A stretch of 14,598 nt of DNA, from NCBI GenBank assembly GCA_029859385.1, contig JAOUDF010000039.1, positions 1-14,598 on the forward strand, in the 5' to 3' direction. Every line of letters begins with the position of its first letter. The first letter of the stretch is position 1. The notes below the pieces were generated by a model. The model was given only the letters and a program-made list of their open reading frames with translations, was not told where the DNA came from and did no database searches. The translations under genes were made by a program, and so were the position numbers. Of the stretch, positions 1 to 8,486 are shown one piece after another. This stretch comes from Nitrospirota bacterium. Its GTDB lineage: Bacteria > Nitrospirota > JAOUDF01.

Positions 1-3000
1 AGACATTCGCGCCGGTCGCCGTATCCACCGTGCGCAGGTGCCTGCCGGAGGGATTGAAGATGTACGCCTCGCTGCCGCCTTCTGAGGCAATGGCGATGTC
101 ATTGCTGCCGATTCCAGGCAAGGATGACATCTTCACTTGACGAATGCGCTGGCTGCCGTCGGCAAGATACAAACTGCCGTCATTTCCAACTGATATATCA
201 TAGACATAGTTCACCTTTGCCGCTGTCGCCGGCCCGTCATCGCCGCTGAAGCCCATAGTGCCATTGCCGACCACGGTAGCAATGACCCCGTCCGGCGTTA
301 TTCGGCGAACGCGACGGTTGTAGGCATCGGAAATATAAATTATACCGTCGGGGCTCACGGTGCACATACGCGGATAAGACAATTTTGCTTGAACGGCAAA
401 GCCCCCATCGCCAGAAAAACCGCCTGCACCAGTTCCGGCCACGGTTGTAATAATACCATCCGTTCCGATCTTCCTGATACGATGGTTGTCGGTATCGACA
501 ATATATATGCTGCCGTCGGGACCTAATGCAACACCCTCGGGCCTCTTCAGCATGGCAGCCGTGGCAGGGCCGTTGTCGCCACTGTACCCGGCAGTGCCGG
601 TACCGGCTACAGTCGTTATGATGCCGTCGGGGCTCACCTTCCGAATGCGGGAGTTTTGCGTATCAGCAATATAGAAACTGCCGTCAGGCGATACGGCGAC
701 TCCTTCCGGGTTATACAGTGTGGCCTGGGTAGCCAAGCCTTCGTCGCCACCAAAGCCGATACCTCCGTTGCCCGCGACGGTATCAATAATTCCGTTTGGC
801 GTTACCCGCCTTATACGTCGATTGTTTAAATCAGCAAGGTAAATGCTCCCGTCAGGGCCGAGGGCGACATCTCTCACCCCACTTATCTTTGCCAACGTCG
901 CCGGGCCGCCGTCACCGGAAAATCCCAATTGTCCTGTACCTGCAACGGTATTTATAATGCCGTCCGGCCCGACCTTGCGAATACGGGAAGCAGAGGTATC
1001 GGCGATGTAATAACTCCCGTCGGCATCCACTGCCACGCCCATCGGATTGTAAAACTTTGCTAAGGTGGCCAGTCCGCCGTCGCCGGTTGACCCCACCTGC
1101 CCTGTACCTGCTACAGTGCTTATGACACGGTTGAAATTACTTGCGCTACGCTCCGTGCCGGAACCCAGATAAAGGACCCGGCCTACCGGATCGTACAGAT
1201 GTTGTATATCAAAGGTCCAGCCGCCAAGCCCCTGCACCGGCCCCGTGGAGCCCCACGCGGTAACATTTGTCTTCTGTGTCTGCCACAGGATAGCTTCGGG
1301 CCGTCCAAAAACCCCACCGATTGTTATACCGGAAGCTTTACCGAATGCGCTCCCCGTTCCGCCCGCGGCTGCCACATAAATGCCCTTGTAGGCATATCCG
1401 ATATAAATTGTTGCAGTTTGTCTGCCAAGGAGAGGCCTGCCGTAGGCATCCTTGCCGTCCCATGTAAAGGTGTGGATCAGATTGGGTTCAGGGCTATAGG
1501 TGTAGGCAAACTTCCTCCCGCCAACCACTATTTCCAGCTCAATCCTCCGAAGCACACTCGGCACTTCTTCGCCGCTAAGGTATATCCGAAGAGAGCTACC
1601 GGCTATCCGCCCTGATGTCCGGTTGCTCCGGTAATTAAGGGTATGCGGCGTTCCGTTTACGTACAGAACCTCTCCCAGTATCTGGCTCTGGCACGAGATG
1701 ATAGAGCCGCCCTGCTTGCTCTCGCACGGCAACGGCCCATCCGCCTGGGCAGGGGGCTGATTGGGGCGCTGGGCGCCATCCTCTGCCCTCACAGTAAAGT
1801 TGAAATCCCAGGGAGTAAAATGGCTGACCGGCACCCTCCAGAGGCTCTGCCCCGTCTGATAAAGCGCGGCGAGCCGCGCCAGTTCATCGCTGGTTATTCC
1901 CAAAGACGCGAGGGCGGTTGAGTCTGCAGCAATTCCGCTGCCGTCGATATCCACTTCGGCCAGCCCGCTGGTAATACCGAGAATGCCTATAACCCTGCCG
2001 TTGTCGGAAGGAATCCACGCACCTTTTTCCCGGTCATAATAACCCGAGGGAACGATTGCGCCCACGGGGAAGCCGAGGAAGTTCTCGTTGTAGCTGATGA
2101 CCGGCCTGCTGAACCTGACCATTTTGGCGCCCACGGCAACGGCCTCGTCCACGGAAAACTCCACGGCATAGGTATAGCCGCTGGTGGGCGGCAAGGGCGC
2201 GGGCATGGCCGCCTGTCCGCTGGGCCCCACAGTGTACTCGGTGGCCCGTACATTGACGCTGTTTAAGGTTGTGGTGGTACCGTCGGGCATGACCATGGTG
2301 ACCCAGTTGTTCTGCGGGAAGAGGAGGGTTGCCTGACGGGTGCCGTCGCTGTCGGAAATGACGGAGCCCCGGGCAGGCTGCATGGGCTCGGAGAAATCTA
2401 TCGCGGTGACGTTACTGTCGTAAGGGATCATGACTACATCTTCTGCCATGACGTAGTCCTGCCAGGGAACATCAGCCTGACGGTGCACGGGGAGATACCC
2501 ATCCTTCGCGTAGCTCACCGTCAATGTAGTCCCGCCGTTGACGGCCATGTCGAAGGCCCCGTCGGCGCGGCTTTGCGTGCTGCCGTATTCCGGGTGGCCC
2601 ATGATGGTAATCGTGACGCCGGGAATGGGCGCCCCCTGGGGAGTGACCACGCTGCCGCGCACCACCGCGGCCCTGACCACCTCGATAGTGCCCGGCGCAA
2701 CACCCGTCTGAATAGGGTTTGTCCCGCTGTATAAAAATGCGGTGGCGTCAGCCAGTGTCGGTACTGTCGTCGTATCCAATGGCGGCGCTACGGTAACCGG
2801 GTCGGGCGGATAGTGGTTTAATACGCAGGTAACGGTTGTACTGGCGGTACTTGTATTACCCGCTGCATCCGAGGCAGTAACGGTTATGGTGTTTGCACCC
2901 TCTACAAGAGATATGCTTGCGGTGAAAGCTCCTGCCGTCACCGGTACATCCGCACCGTTTACCGAAACAACGGCGGTTGGGTCATCAACGGTGCCGGTCA

Positions 3001-4240
3001 CCGTAACCGAAGCGGCATTAACCACGCTCCCGATTGCCGGGGAGAGAATTATTACTGTCGGCGGGGTGATATCCGGCTTTACATAGGTAACGGAAAGAAT
3101 GGTGGAGCTGCTATTGCCTGCCGGATCAACGGCCACAATGCTAATGGTATTTGTACCTTCAACAAGGGCCACATCCGAGGCAGAGAAGCCGGAGCCGCTC
3201 GATGGCGCTGAAACACCGTTCACCGTTACTAGGGCTGATGCATCATCGACCGCGCCATTTATCGTAACGGCATCGGTCGCAACTATGGCTCCGTCAGATG
3301 GAGAGAGTACCGTGATGAGAGGGGGTGTGGTATCGAGGACCACGTCGACTGATGCAGTTCCTACGTTTCCCGCCGCATCCGTTGCCGCTAAATTTATTGT
3401 ATTGCTCCCTTCCGCAAGAGTAACGGTAGTGGTAAAAGCACCCTCTGTCACTGGAACAACAATGCCATTTACCGTTAACGAGGATATAGGGCTTGCGTCG
3501 CTTATTGTGCCCGAAACCGACAACACCTGATATCGCGTCAAGGCCGGGATCGGTGAAAGAGTCACTACCGGCGCGATTGAATCAAGATACACTGAAACCA
3601 CTGCACTGGTTGAATTACCGGCGGCATCGACGGCGGTTACGGTAAGTGTGTTAAGGCCTGCGGAGAGAGCTACGTTGGGTGCGGTATAAGCATCGCCGGA
3701 AAGAGTGGCATTTACACCATTGACAGTAACAGCATCGATCCAGCTGACTGAGTCGGATGCATTACCCGAAACGGAGACGACGGGGGCAGACAAATAAATA
3801 CCGTCAATGGGATGAGCAATCGCAAGATCAGGCGGCGTATCGTCCTGTCCGTCAATAGACACGGTCATGGCACTGCCGGGAATACTTCGTATCTCAAGGG
3901 ACAACACATTGCTCAGTACAACCGGCACCTGTTTTTCGATCAGGGCGACTTGCTGGCTGAAACTACCTGAATCGAGGATTGTGGCGCCGTTGATCTTCAT
4001 GACGGCGCTTGAAACTCGATCGAACTCGCCATTGGCGCCGCCGTTCTGCACTCGAAGTATATATGGAACAAAGAGGTTTTTTACACTAAATGGAGCATCC
4101 ACATAAACAGGCTTGTCCTCTCCTCTTGCGAATGTCGTTGCCTTAAGGGCCGGGAAAGTACCCGCGCTTGCGGCTGCCGAGAAAACCATAACAAGACAAA
4201 GCATACTGAGGACAATCTTCTTGAAACGCTTACCATTCAT
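1..4240 (-). CDS. Secreted Ig-like/NHL-repeat/Rhs-type giant protein, N-terminal 1413 residues (3' end outside window)
   Basis: The frame stays open from ATG at 4240 to the left edge. GAGGTGGG lies just upstream of the ATG. Residues 1-26 form a Sec signal peptide: basic start, hydrophobic core, cleavage after SAAASA. Residues about 133-475 hold four Ig-like repeats of about 85 residues, each beginning with a PP or AP-V motif and ending in a D-AAGN-type motif. Residues 525-600 resemble a carboxypeptidase-regulatory-like domain (GAPIPGVTITIMG). Next comes PWQDYVMAEDVVMIPYDS, a stretch I recall from large Rhs proteins. Residues 600-1010 are a beta-rich region typical of such proteins, ending in HLYDPVGRVLYLGSG. 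Six NHL repeats follow (1038-1370). Near residue 1390, AYIFNPSGRHLRTVDTATG looks like the first YD/Rhs motif. The likely role is a secreted or surface toxin shell of the teneurin/Rhs polymorphic-toxin class, with the effector domain beyond the window. Domain calls are by eye. The toxin role is inference from family architecture. Confidence 0.88.
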   Translation of the reverse strand, partial: MNGKRFKKIVLSMLCLVMVFSAAASAGTFPALKATTFARGEDKPVYVDAPFSVKNLFVPYILRVQNGGANGEFDRVSSAVMKINGATILDSGSFSQQVALIEKQVPVVLSNVLSLEIRSIPGSAMTVSIDGQDDTPPDLAIAHPIDGIYLSAPVVSVSGNASDSVSWIDAVTVNGVNATLSGDAYTAPNVALSAGLNTLTVTAVDAAGNSTSAVVSVYLDSIAPVVTLSPIPALTRYQVLSVSGTISDASPISSLTVNGIVVPVTEGAFTTTVTLAEGSNTINLAATDAAGNVGTASVDVVLDTTPPLITVLSPSDGAIVATDAVTINGAVDDASALVTVNGVSAPSSGSGFSASDVALVEGTNTISIVAVDPAGNSSSTILSVTYVKPDITPPTVIILSPAIGSVVNAASVTVTGTVDDPTAVVSVNGADVPVTAGAFTASISLVEGANTITVTASDAAGNTSTASTTVTCVLNHYPPDPVTVAPPLDTTTVPTLADATAFLYSGTNPIQTGVAPGTIEVVRAAVVRGSVVTPQGAPIPGVTITIMGHPEYGSTQSRADGAFDMAVNGGTTLTVSYAKDGYLPVHRQADVPWQDYVMAEDVVMIPYDSNVTAIDFSEPMQPARGSVISDSDGTRQATLLFPQNNWVTMVMPDGTTTTLNSVNVRATEYTVGPSGQAAMPAPLPPTSGYTYAVEFSVDEAVAVGAKMVRFSRPVISYNENFLGFPVGAIVPSGYYDREKGAWIPSDNGRVIGILGITSGLAEVDIDGSGIAADSTALASLGITSDELARLAALYQTGQSLWRVPVSHFTPWDFNFTVRAEDGAQRPNQPPAQADGPLPCESKQGGSIISCQSQILGEVLYVNGTPHTLNYRSNRTSGRIAGSSLRIYLSGEEVPSVLRRIELEIVVGGRKFAYTYSPEPNLIHTFTWDGKDAYGRPLLGRQTATIYIGYAYKGIYVAAAGGTGSAFGKASGITIGGVFGRPEAILWQTQKTNVTAWGSTGPVQGLGGWTFDIQHLYDPVGRVLYLGSGTERSASNFNRVISTVAGTGQVGSTGDGGLATLAKFYNPMGVAVDADGSYYIADTSASRIRKVGPDGIINTVAGTGQLGFSGDGGPATLAKISGVRDVALGPDGSIYLADLNNRRIRRVTPNGIIDTVAGNGGIGFGGDEGLATQATLYNPEGVAVSPDGSFYIADTQNSRIRKVSPDGIITTVAGTGTAGYSGDNGPATAAMLKRPEGVALGPDGSIYIVDTDNHRIRKIGTDGIITTVAGTGAGGFSGDGGFAVQAKLSYPRMCTVSPDGIIYISDAYNRRVRRITPDGVIATVVGNGTMGFSGDDGPATAAKVNYVYDISVGNDGSLYLADGSQRIRQVKMSSLPGIGSNDIAIASEGGSEAYIFNPSGRHLRTVDTATGANV
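131..1128 (-). repeat. Six tandem NHL-type repeats inside the Rhs-like gene
   Basis: Six copies with a period of about 168 bases (56 residues) begin near 1127, 958, 790, 622, 454 and 287. Each starts with I-TVAGTG-GFSGDGGPAT, continues with a P-GVA-DGS-YIAD motif, and ends R-RIRKV-PDG. This is the signature of NHL beta-propeller blades; six copies make one closed propeller. The copies differ enough to be an old duplication rather than a recent expansion. The first and sixth diverge most. Confidence 0.85.
2816..3844 (-). repeat. Four tandem Ig-like domain repeats inside the Rhs-like gene
   Basis: Four coding repeats of about 255 bases start near 3844, 3585, 3323 and 3068. Shared protein landmarks are an opening PP-I-I-SP-DG, a middle V-VNG, then LVEGTNTI or LAEGSNTI, and finally DAAGN-S. 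These match bacterial Ig-like modules of the type found in secreted adhesins and toxin stalks. They probably form a rigid stalk between the signal peptide and the propeller/Rhs shell. Confidence 0.75.
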
Positions 4241-4385
4241 ATCCCACCTCGCCTTAGCCAGACATATTCCAATAACAAACCAGCACACCAGCAACAATAC
4301 TGCTCAATGACAGAAAACGCGGAGCAGGAGAATCAAGGCCTCAACAAAAACACTATGTTTTACCCTAGGCCTGCGCCATTGATTC

Positions 4386-4414
4386 CTTATACTCCCCCAC
4401 GAAACACTTTGCAA
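4386..4414 (-). promoter_or_regulatory. Candidate sigma-70 promoter for the Rhs-like gene
   Basis: On the minus strand, TTGCAA (4414-4409) and TATAAG (4391-4386) are separated by exactly 17 bases. They match the consensus at 4 of 6 and 5 of 6 positions. Transcription would start near 4379 and leave a leader of about 140 bases before the ATG at 4240. The 213-base gap (4241-4453) is visibly richer in A and T than its flanks and holds no other gene. I see no convincing terminator for the upstream gene here. Confidence 0.4.
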
Positions 4415-4453
4415 CAATTTTATTGCACCAATATTGCCGATTACATTTTTGTA

Positions 4454-4843
4454 TTACACGGACAAATTGGCGCCGGAGACCGGCGGTACGACGTCGCTCG
4501 TGGCATCATCGACCCTAGCTTCGCCTTGCCGGGCCTGCTGCATCTCCGTACCATCCTCAACCGTCCTCCACCGCATCCTGATACCGCCGAAGCGATGGGC
4601 GAAGAGATTGTAAAGCCACGCCACCACCAGTATGAGCGCCCCCTGAAGGGCCGCAAAGACAGGGAGCATGAACAGTGTCCCCCCGGCCCATTCCCAGTTG
4701 CCCGCCGCGAGGAATGCGGCTGCCTGGATTATGGCGATGAGTACCCCTATCGCCAGGGTAATGAAGAACACCATCTTGAAGGTACTGACGGTATCGATTT
4801 CCTTGAGTTCGTACTCTACGATGACTTCCCGCTTGTCGCTCAT
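4454..4843 (-). CDS. Small two-helix membrane protein, DUF3566-like
   Basis: The 129-residue product has a charged N-terminus (YELKEIDTVSTFK), a first membrane helix at about residues 23-47, a second at about 55-80, then LYNLFAHRFGGIRMRW and an acidic soluble tail. The layout YELK-I...S-K, two helices, then LYN-A...GGI resembles small DUF3566-type membrane proteins of unknown function; I offer this as resemblance only. The ATG at 4843 is preceded by TTTTGGAGCGTT, a reasonable ribosome-binding site. The gene lies 65 bases downstream of the aminotransferase in the same direction, with a hairpin between them. Overlapping frames on both strands show no comparable protein-like pattern. Function unknown. 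Confidence 0.75.
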   Translation of the reverse strand: MSDKREVIVEYELKEIDTVSTFKMVFFITLAIGVLIAIIQAAAFLAAGNWEWAGGTLFMLPVFAALQGALILVVAWLYNLFAHRFGGIRMRWRTVEDGTEMQQARQGEARVDDATSDVVPPVSGANLSV

Positions 4844-4851
4844 AACGCTCC

Positions 4852-4880
4852 AAAAAGAAGGAGGCGACGCATGCGCCGCC
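4852..4880 (-). terminator. Hairpin plus T-rich tail after the aminotransferase gene
   Basis: On the minus strand, GGCGGCGCATGCGTCGCC (4880-4863) can fold into a GC-rich stem of about 7 pairs including one G-T wobble. It is followed by TCCTTCTTTTT (4862-4852). This fits a modest intrinsic terminator or attenuator between the aminotransferase and the membrane-protein gene. The T-rich tail runs directly into the ribosome-binding site of the downstream gene, so readthrough could link hairpin folding and its translation. Confidence 0.5.
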
Positions 4881-4908
4881 CCCGGGTATATTCAGTATGT
4901 TACCGATC

Positions 4909-6105
4909 TCAGGCCAGACGGCTGACGGCCTCTTCTATCCTGTCGAGCCCCTTCTTGATGTTCTCCATGGAGGTGGCGTAGGAGAGGCGCACATACCCCT
5001 CGGCACCGAAAGCGTCTCCCGAGACGAGCGCCACCTTCGAATCTTCCAGCAGGTAGGCCGCCAGGTCGCCGGAGTTGTTTATCACCCTCTCCCCGACTTT
5101 TTTGCCGAAGAGCGCCGAAACCGACGGGAAGGCATAGAAGGCGCCCACCGGCATCCGGCAGGTAATACCCGGGATGGCGTTGAGCCGCTCGACCATATAC
5201 TTCCTGCGGCGGGAGAATTCGGCGATCATGCCGGGGATGAAGTCCTGCGGCCCGTTGAGGGCCTCCACGGTAGCCTTCTGCGCCACGGACGAGGGGTTCG
5301 ACGTGCTCTGGCTCTGCACCTTGCTCATGGCGGAGATGATGTTTTCGGGCCCCGCGGCGTAGCCGATACGCCAGCCGGTCATGGCATAGGCCTTCGATAC
5401 GCCGTTGACCACGATGGTGCGGCTCTTGATCTCGTCGCCCAGCGACGCGATGCTCAGATGGGTGAAATCGTCATACACCAGCTTCTCGTAGATTTCGTCC
5501 GAGATGACGATGAGGTCACGCTCCACGGCGACGGCGGCGATCTTCTCGAGGGCGGCCCGGCTGTAACCCGACCCCGTGGGGTTCGACGGCGAATTGATGA
5601 CGACCGCCTTGGTGCGGGGCGTAATCGCCTTCGCGAGCAGCTCCGGGGTCAGCAGGAAGTTGTTTTCTTCGCGCGTCGGCACGATGACCGGATTGGCGTC
5701 GTTGAGAATCACCTGGTCGGGATAGGAGACCCAGTAGGGAGCGGGGATAAGGACGTCGTCGCCGCCCTGGAACAGGACCTGGGCGATGTTGTAGAGGGAG
5801 TGCTTGGCGCCGCAAGAGACGATTATCTCGCTCCGCTTGTAGTCCAGCCCGTTGTCCCTCTTGAACTTGGCGATGACGGCATCCTTGAGTTCGTCGGTGC
5901 CCGGGACGGCGGTGTACTTGGTATGCCCCTCGCGGATGGCGCGGATCCCCGCCTCCTTGATATTTTCGGGTGTATCGAAGTCGGGCTCGCCGGCTCCAAA
6001 CCCTACGACGTCAACTCCCTCCGCCTTCATCTTCTTTGCCTTGGCCTCGATGGCCAGCGTAGGCGACGGCTTGATATTCTTGACTCTCTCCGCAAGCTGA
6101 CTCAC
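4909..6105 (-). CDS. aspC: PLP-dependent aspartate-type aminotransferase (class I, subgroup I-gamma)
   Basis: The 398-residue product has the full length of this family. It transfers an amino group between aspartate and 2-oxoglutarate in the cytoplasm and may also act on prephenate. Visible landmarks are GAGEPDFDTP (37-46), PYWVSYPD (123-130), NSPSNPTG with PLP-contacting Asn175, SDEIYE with Asp203 and Tyr206, the Schiff-base Lys238 in NGVSKAYAMTGWRIGY, and RLSYATS near the C-terminus, whose Arg binds the substrate carboxylate. Lys12 in IKPSPT and Lys101 in GAKHSL match positions tied to acidic substrate recognition in the Thermus enzyme, so a bifunctional aspartate/prephenate role is possible. 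The start is GTG at 6105, supported by GAGGAG seven bases upstream. That site lies inside the last codons of the kinase gene, whose stop is 4 bases away, suggesting translational coupling. Confidence 0.95.
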   Translation of the reverse strand: MSQLAERVKNIKPSPTLAIEAKAKKMKAEGVDVVGFGAGEPDFDTPENIKEAGIRAIREGHTKYTAVPGTDELKDAVIAKFKRDNGLDYKRSEIIVSCGAKHSLYNIAQVLFQGGDDVLIPAPYWVSYPDQVILNDANPVIVPTREENNFLLTPELLAKAITPRTKAVVINSPSNPTGSGYSRAALEKIAAVAVERDLIVISDEIYEKLVYDDFTHLSIASLGDEIKSRTIVVNGVSKAYAMTGWRIGYAAGPENIISAMSKVQSQSTSNPSSVAQKATVEALNGPQDFIPGMIAEFSRRRKYMVERLNAIPGITCRMPVGAFYAFPSVSALFGKKVGERVINNSGDLAAYLLEDSKVALVSGDAFGAEGYVRLSYATSMENIKKGLDRIEEAVSRLA

Positions 6106-6109
6106 TCCC

Positions 6110-8405
6110 TTACTCCTCCCTCATGGCGTTGACTGTTTCAATAAATTTTCGGACTATCGCAGGATCATACCGTGTTCCGGCTTCATTCTCAAGTTCCTCG
6201 AGGGCCTGTTCCACCGATTTCGGAGGACGATACCTCCTTGGCCGGGTCATGGCGCAGAAGGAATCGAGCACTGCCAGTATCCGCGCCCCCAGCGGGATAT
6301 CCTGACCGGCCAGGCCATCGGGGTAGCCGGTGCCGTCGTAATGCTCGTGATGGTGCAGGATCACCATCTTGACCATCTCCACGAACTCCAGCGGCTCGAT
6401 CAGCGAAAGCCCCGCCAGCGGATGCTCCCTGAGCCGCCGCCTCTCGTCGTCGGAGAGGGGACCGCTCCCCTTGAGGGCGTTCTCCGTAACCATGCCGAGC
6501 CCGAGGTCGTAGAGGGTCGAGGCGTAGTAGATGATGCGCCCCTCCTCCGCTGAAATCCCCAGGCCCTTGAGGAGCGGGAAGATATACAGGCCTATGGTCG
6601 ACTCCCTGTCCGCCGGATATTCCTTTTTGGCCTTGACCAGCGTCTCCAGCGACCGCGACATCTCCTTGAGGAGGGCGTTCTTGTTGTTGTACCGGTCGAG
6701 TTTGTGGAGCACGGTGCCCACCCTCTCCGCCAGGGCGGTGCAGAGCTCCAGGTCCCCCTCGGTAAAGACGCTGCCATCCTCCTTGTTGTTGACGTTAAGG
6801 ACGCCTGTAACCCGGTCGCCCACCTTGATCGGCACCGAAAGAAGCGATTTGGTGTTGTACTGCGAAATGCTCCGCCTGCTCATCCGGAGGTCTTTTTCCA
6901 TGTCCTCTATGAGGAGCGGTTTCCCTTCCAGGGCCACCCATCCGGCGATCTTGTCGCCGATTTTCAGGCGGGTATTGGCCACCGTGGTCGGGTCGAGCCC
7001 GTGGGAGCTCTTTATGGTCAGCTCGTCGGTGCTCTGGTCCACGAGCATCAGGGAGGTTATCTTGACATGCATTACCTCGGCGATCATGTCGGACAGAAGG
7101 TCCAGCGTCTTTTGCAACTCCTTCTGGTAGTCCCCCTTGTCATGCCGCTGGAGGGTAACGGTGAAGGTTGTCCCTTCTCCCACCCTGCTGTCGACGTGAA
7201 TCTCTCCCCCGTGCAGCTCGATGATCTTCCGGGAGATGTAGAGGCCGAGCCCCGTGCGGGCCACCCCTTCTCCCGCCTCACCCACCGTCCGGTACTTGTC
7301 GAAGATATAGGGCAGGTCCTCTTCCGGTATGCCGTTGCCGGTATCGGCCACCGTCACCACGAGGAAATCCCCATCCTCCCGCATCCCGACGGTTACCTTT
7401 CCCCCGCTGCCGGTATATTTGACGCCGTTGCCGATGATGTTGGTGAAAAGCTGGATGATCTTGTCCCGGTCGACCTTCATGTTTTCCGCGGGCGGGGGGG
7501 AAATCGGTAACGATCTCAACCCCTCTCTCCGCGGCCTGAGGCCTGAAGATGGCGGCGATGTCGCCAAGCATCTTGAGCAGGTCGGCTTCGACCTTCTTGA
7601 GCGGCCCATCCTTGTCTTCCAGTGTCGACAGGTCGAGCAGATCGTCGATCATTCTGATAAGGCGGTTGCTCTCGTCGGTGATGATCTGGAGGAACTCGCG
7701 CAGCTTGTCCTGTCCGTAGCTCTTGGCACTGAGGAGGTAATAGGCCGCCCCCTTGATCGAGTTCAGCGGGGTGCGGAGTTCATGGGAGACCCTCGAGAGG
7801 AATTCGACCCGTGCCTTGCCCATGTCGACCAGCTGAGCATTGGCCGCTTCCAGGACGTCGGCCTTCTTCCTGAGGCTCTCCAGCAGGTAGAAGTTCTCGA
7901 GGGTGACCGATATCTCGCGGGCAATGGTGACCAGCAGCGAGAGGTCGTCCTCGCCGAAGGATGAACCGTCCTTCTTGTTGTTTACATTGATGACGCCGAG
8001 GAGCCGGTCCTTGGCAATGATCGGTGCCGATATCAGCGACCGGGTTTCATACTTGGCGTTACTGATCCGGCCGAATACGGGGTCGTTTTCGATGTCCTCG
8101 ACCAGGAGGGGTTTGCGGCGCTGGGCCACCCAGCCCGATATACCGTCGCCGATCTTGATCCGTATACGCTCAGCCAGCGCCGGAGAGAGGCCCTTGCTGT
8201 GCTTGACATAGAGGTGCTGCTGGCCTTCGTCGTAAAAGAGGAGCGAGCCCACCCTGGCCCCCAGATAGTCGAGGGTAAGATCCAGGACCTCTTTCACGAG
8301 CTGATCCTGCGAAACGGCGGTCACCGAAAGGTCGACGACCCTGCTTAGAAGGTTCAGCCGCCCCTGGGTTTCGTTTGTCCTGACAGCCTGTTTTACCTTG
8401 CTCAA
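6110..8405 (-). CDS. GAF-histidine kinase-GAF-HD-GYP-like signalling protein, interrupted by a +1 frameshift
   Basis: Two frames together make one protein. Frame one starts at TTG 8405 (AAGAGG upstream; an in-frame stop and no ATG before it) and would end at 7278. Frame two carries the rest to TAA at 6110. Removing one base of the C7 run at 7500-7494 joins them into 764 residues reading DFPPPAENMKV. Domains: GAF 20-175; HisKA with phospho-acceptor His208 in VSHELRTPLNS; HATPase with GNGVKYT (Asn326), DTGNGI (Asp354) and TGLGLYIS; a second GAF at about 430-580 very like the first (both contain IKIGD or LKIGD, GWVA, KPLL-ED, GV-NVNNK-DGS); and an HD-GYP-like domain 602-764. The last keeps HHEHYDGTGYP and Asp714 but has LYDLGL where LHDIGK is usual, so metal binding is doubtful. 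It is probably a cytoplasmic kinase, since no membrane segment is visible. No receiver domain or partner regulator lies nearby. The break may be a sequencing error, a mutation or a phase switch. Confidence 0.85.
7494..7500 (-). other. C7 homopolymer frameshift site in the kinase gene
   Basis: On the minus strand the coding run is GATTTCCCCCCCGCCC. With seven C the frame continues into about 70 unrelated residues and stops at 7278, removing the ATP-binding domain and everything after it. With six C the frame runs on without interruption through the HATPase, GAF and HD-GYP-like domains. An ATG at 7480, just past the run, is preceded by GGAAAAC and could allow a separate 456-residue C-terminal product. 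Confidence 0.85.
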
Positions 8406-8438
8406 CGCAGCCTCTTTATTGCTGTTAAAAGACAGTTA

Positions 8439-8467
8439 GTTATATCACATCCCCATGACCGGTAAAA
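8439..8467 (-). promoter_or_regulatory. Candidate promoter for the kinase-aminotransferase unit
   Basis: In the 81-base gap upstream of the kinase, TATAAC (8444-8439) on the minus strand is preceded at 16-17 bases by TTTACC or TTTTAC. The match is moderate and the leader would be about 27 bases. The gap is A/T-rich compared with both flanking genes, which favours a promoter here over simple readthrough. I see no clear terminator after the upstream glycosyltransferase, so readthrough from the upstream operon also remains possible. Confidence 0.35.
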
Positions 8468-8486
8468 TGAATATATTGAAATGTCT

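Noticed and set aside
1..1130. CRISPR or satellite-like array suggested by regular 168-base periodicity
   Set aside because: The period is a multiple of three, the units are divergent and keep an open frame, and they translate as NHL repeats.
4897..6132. Plus-strand open frame of 411 codons opposite the aminotransferase
   Set aside because: The minus-strand frame has complete PLP-enzyme motifs; the plus frame is the usual mirror of GC-rich codon bias.
7481..7609. ATG at 7609 as start of an independent kinase gene
   Set aside because: Codons from 7609 to about 7500 are out of frame with the conserved HisKA-linker coding and translate to an Arg/Ser-rich artefact. The other frame carries the real protein up to the C7 run.
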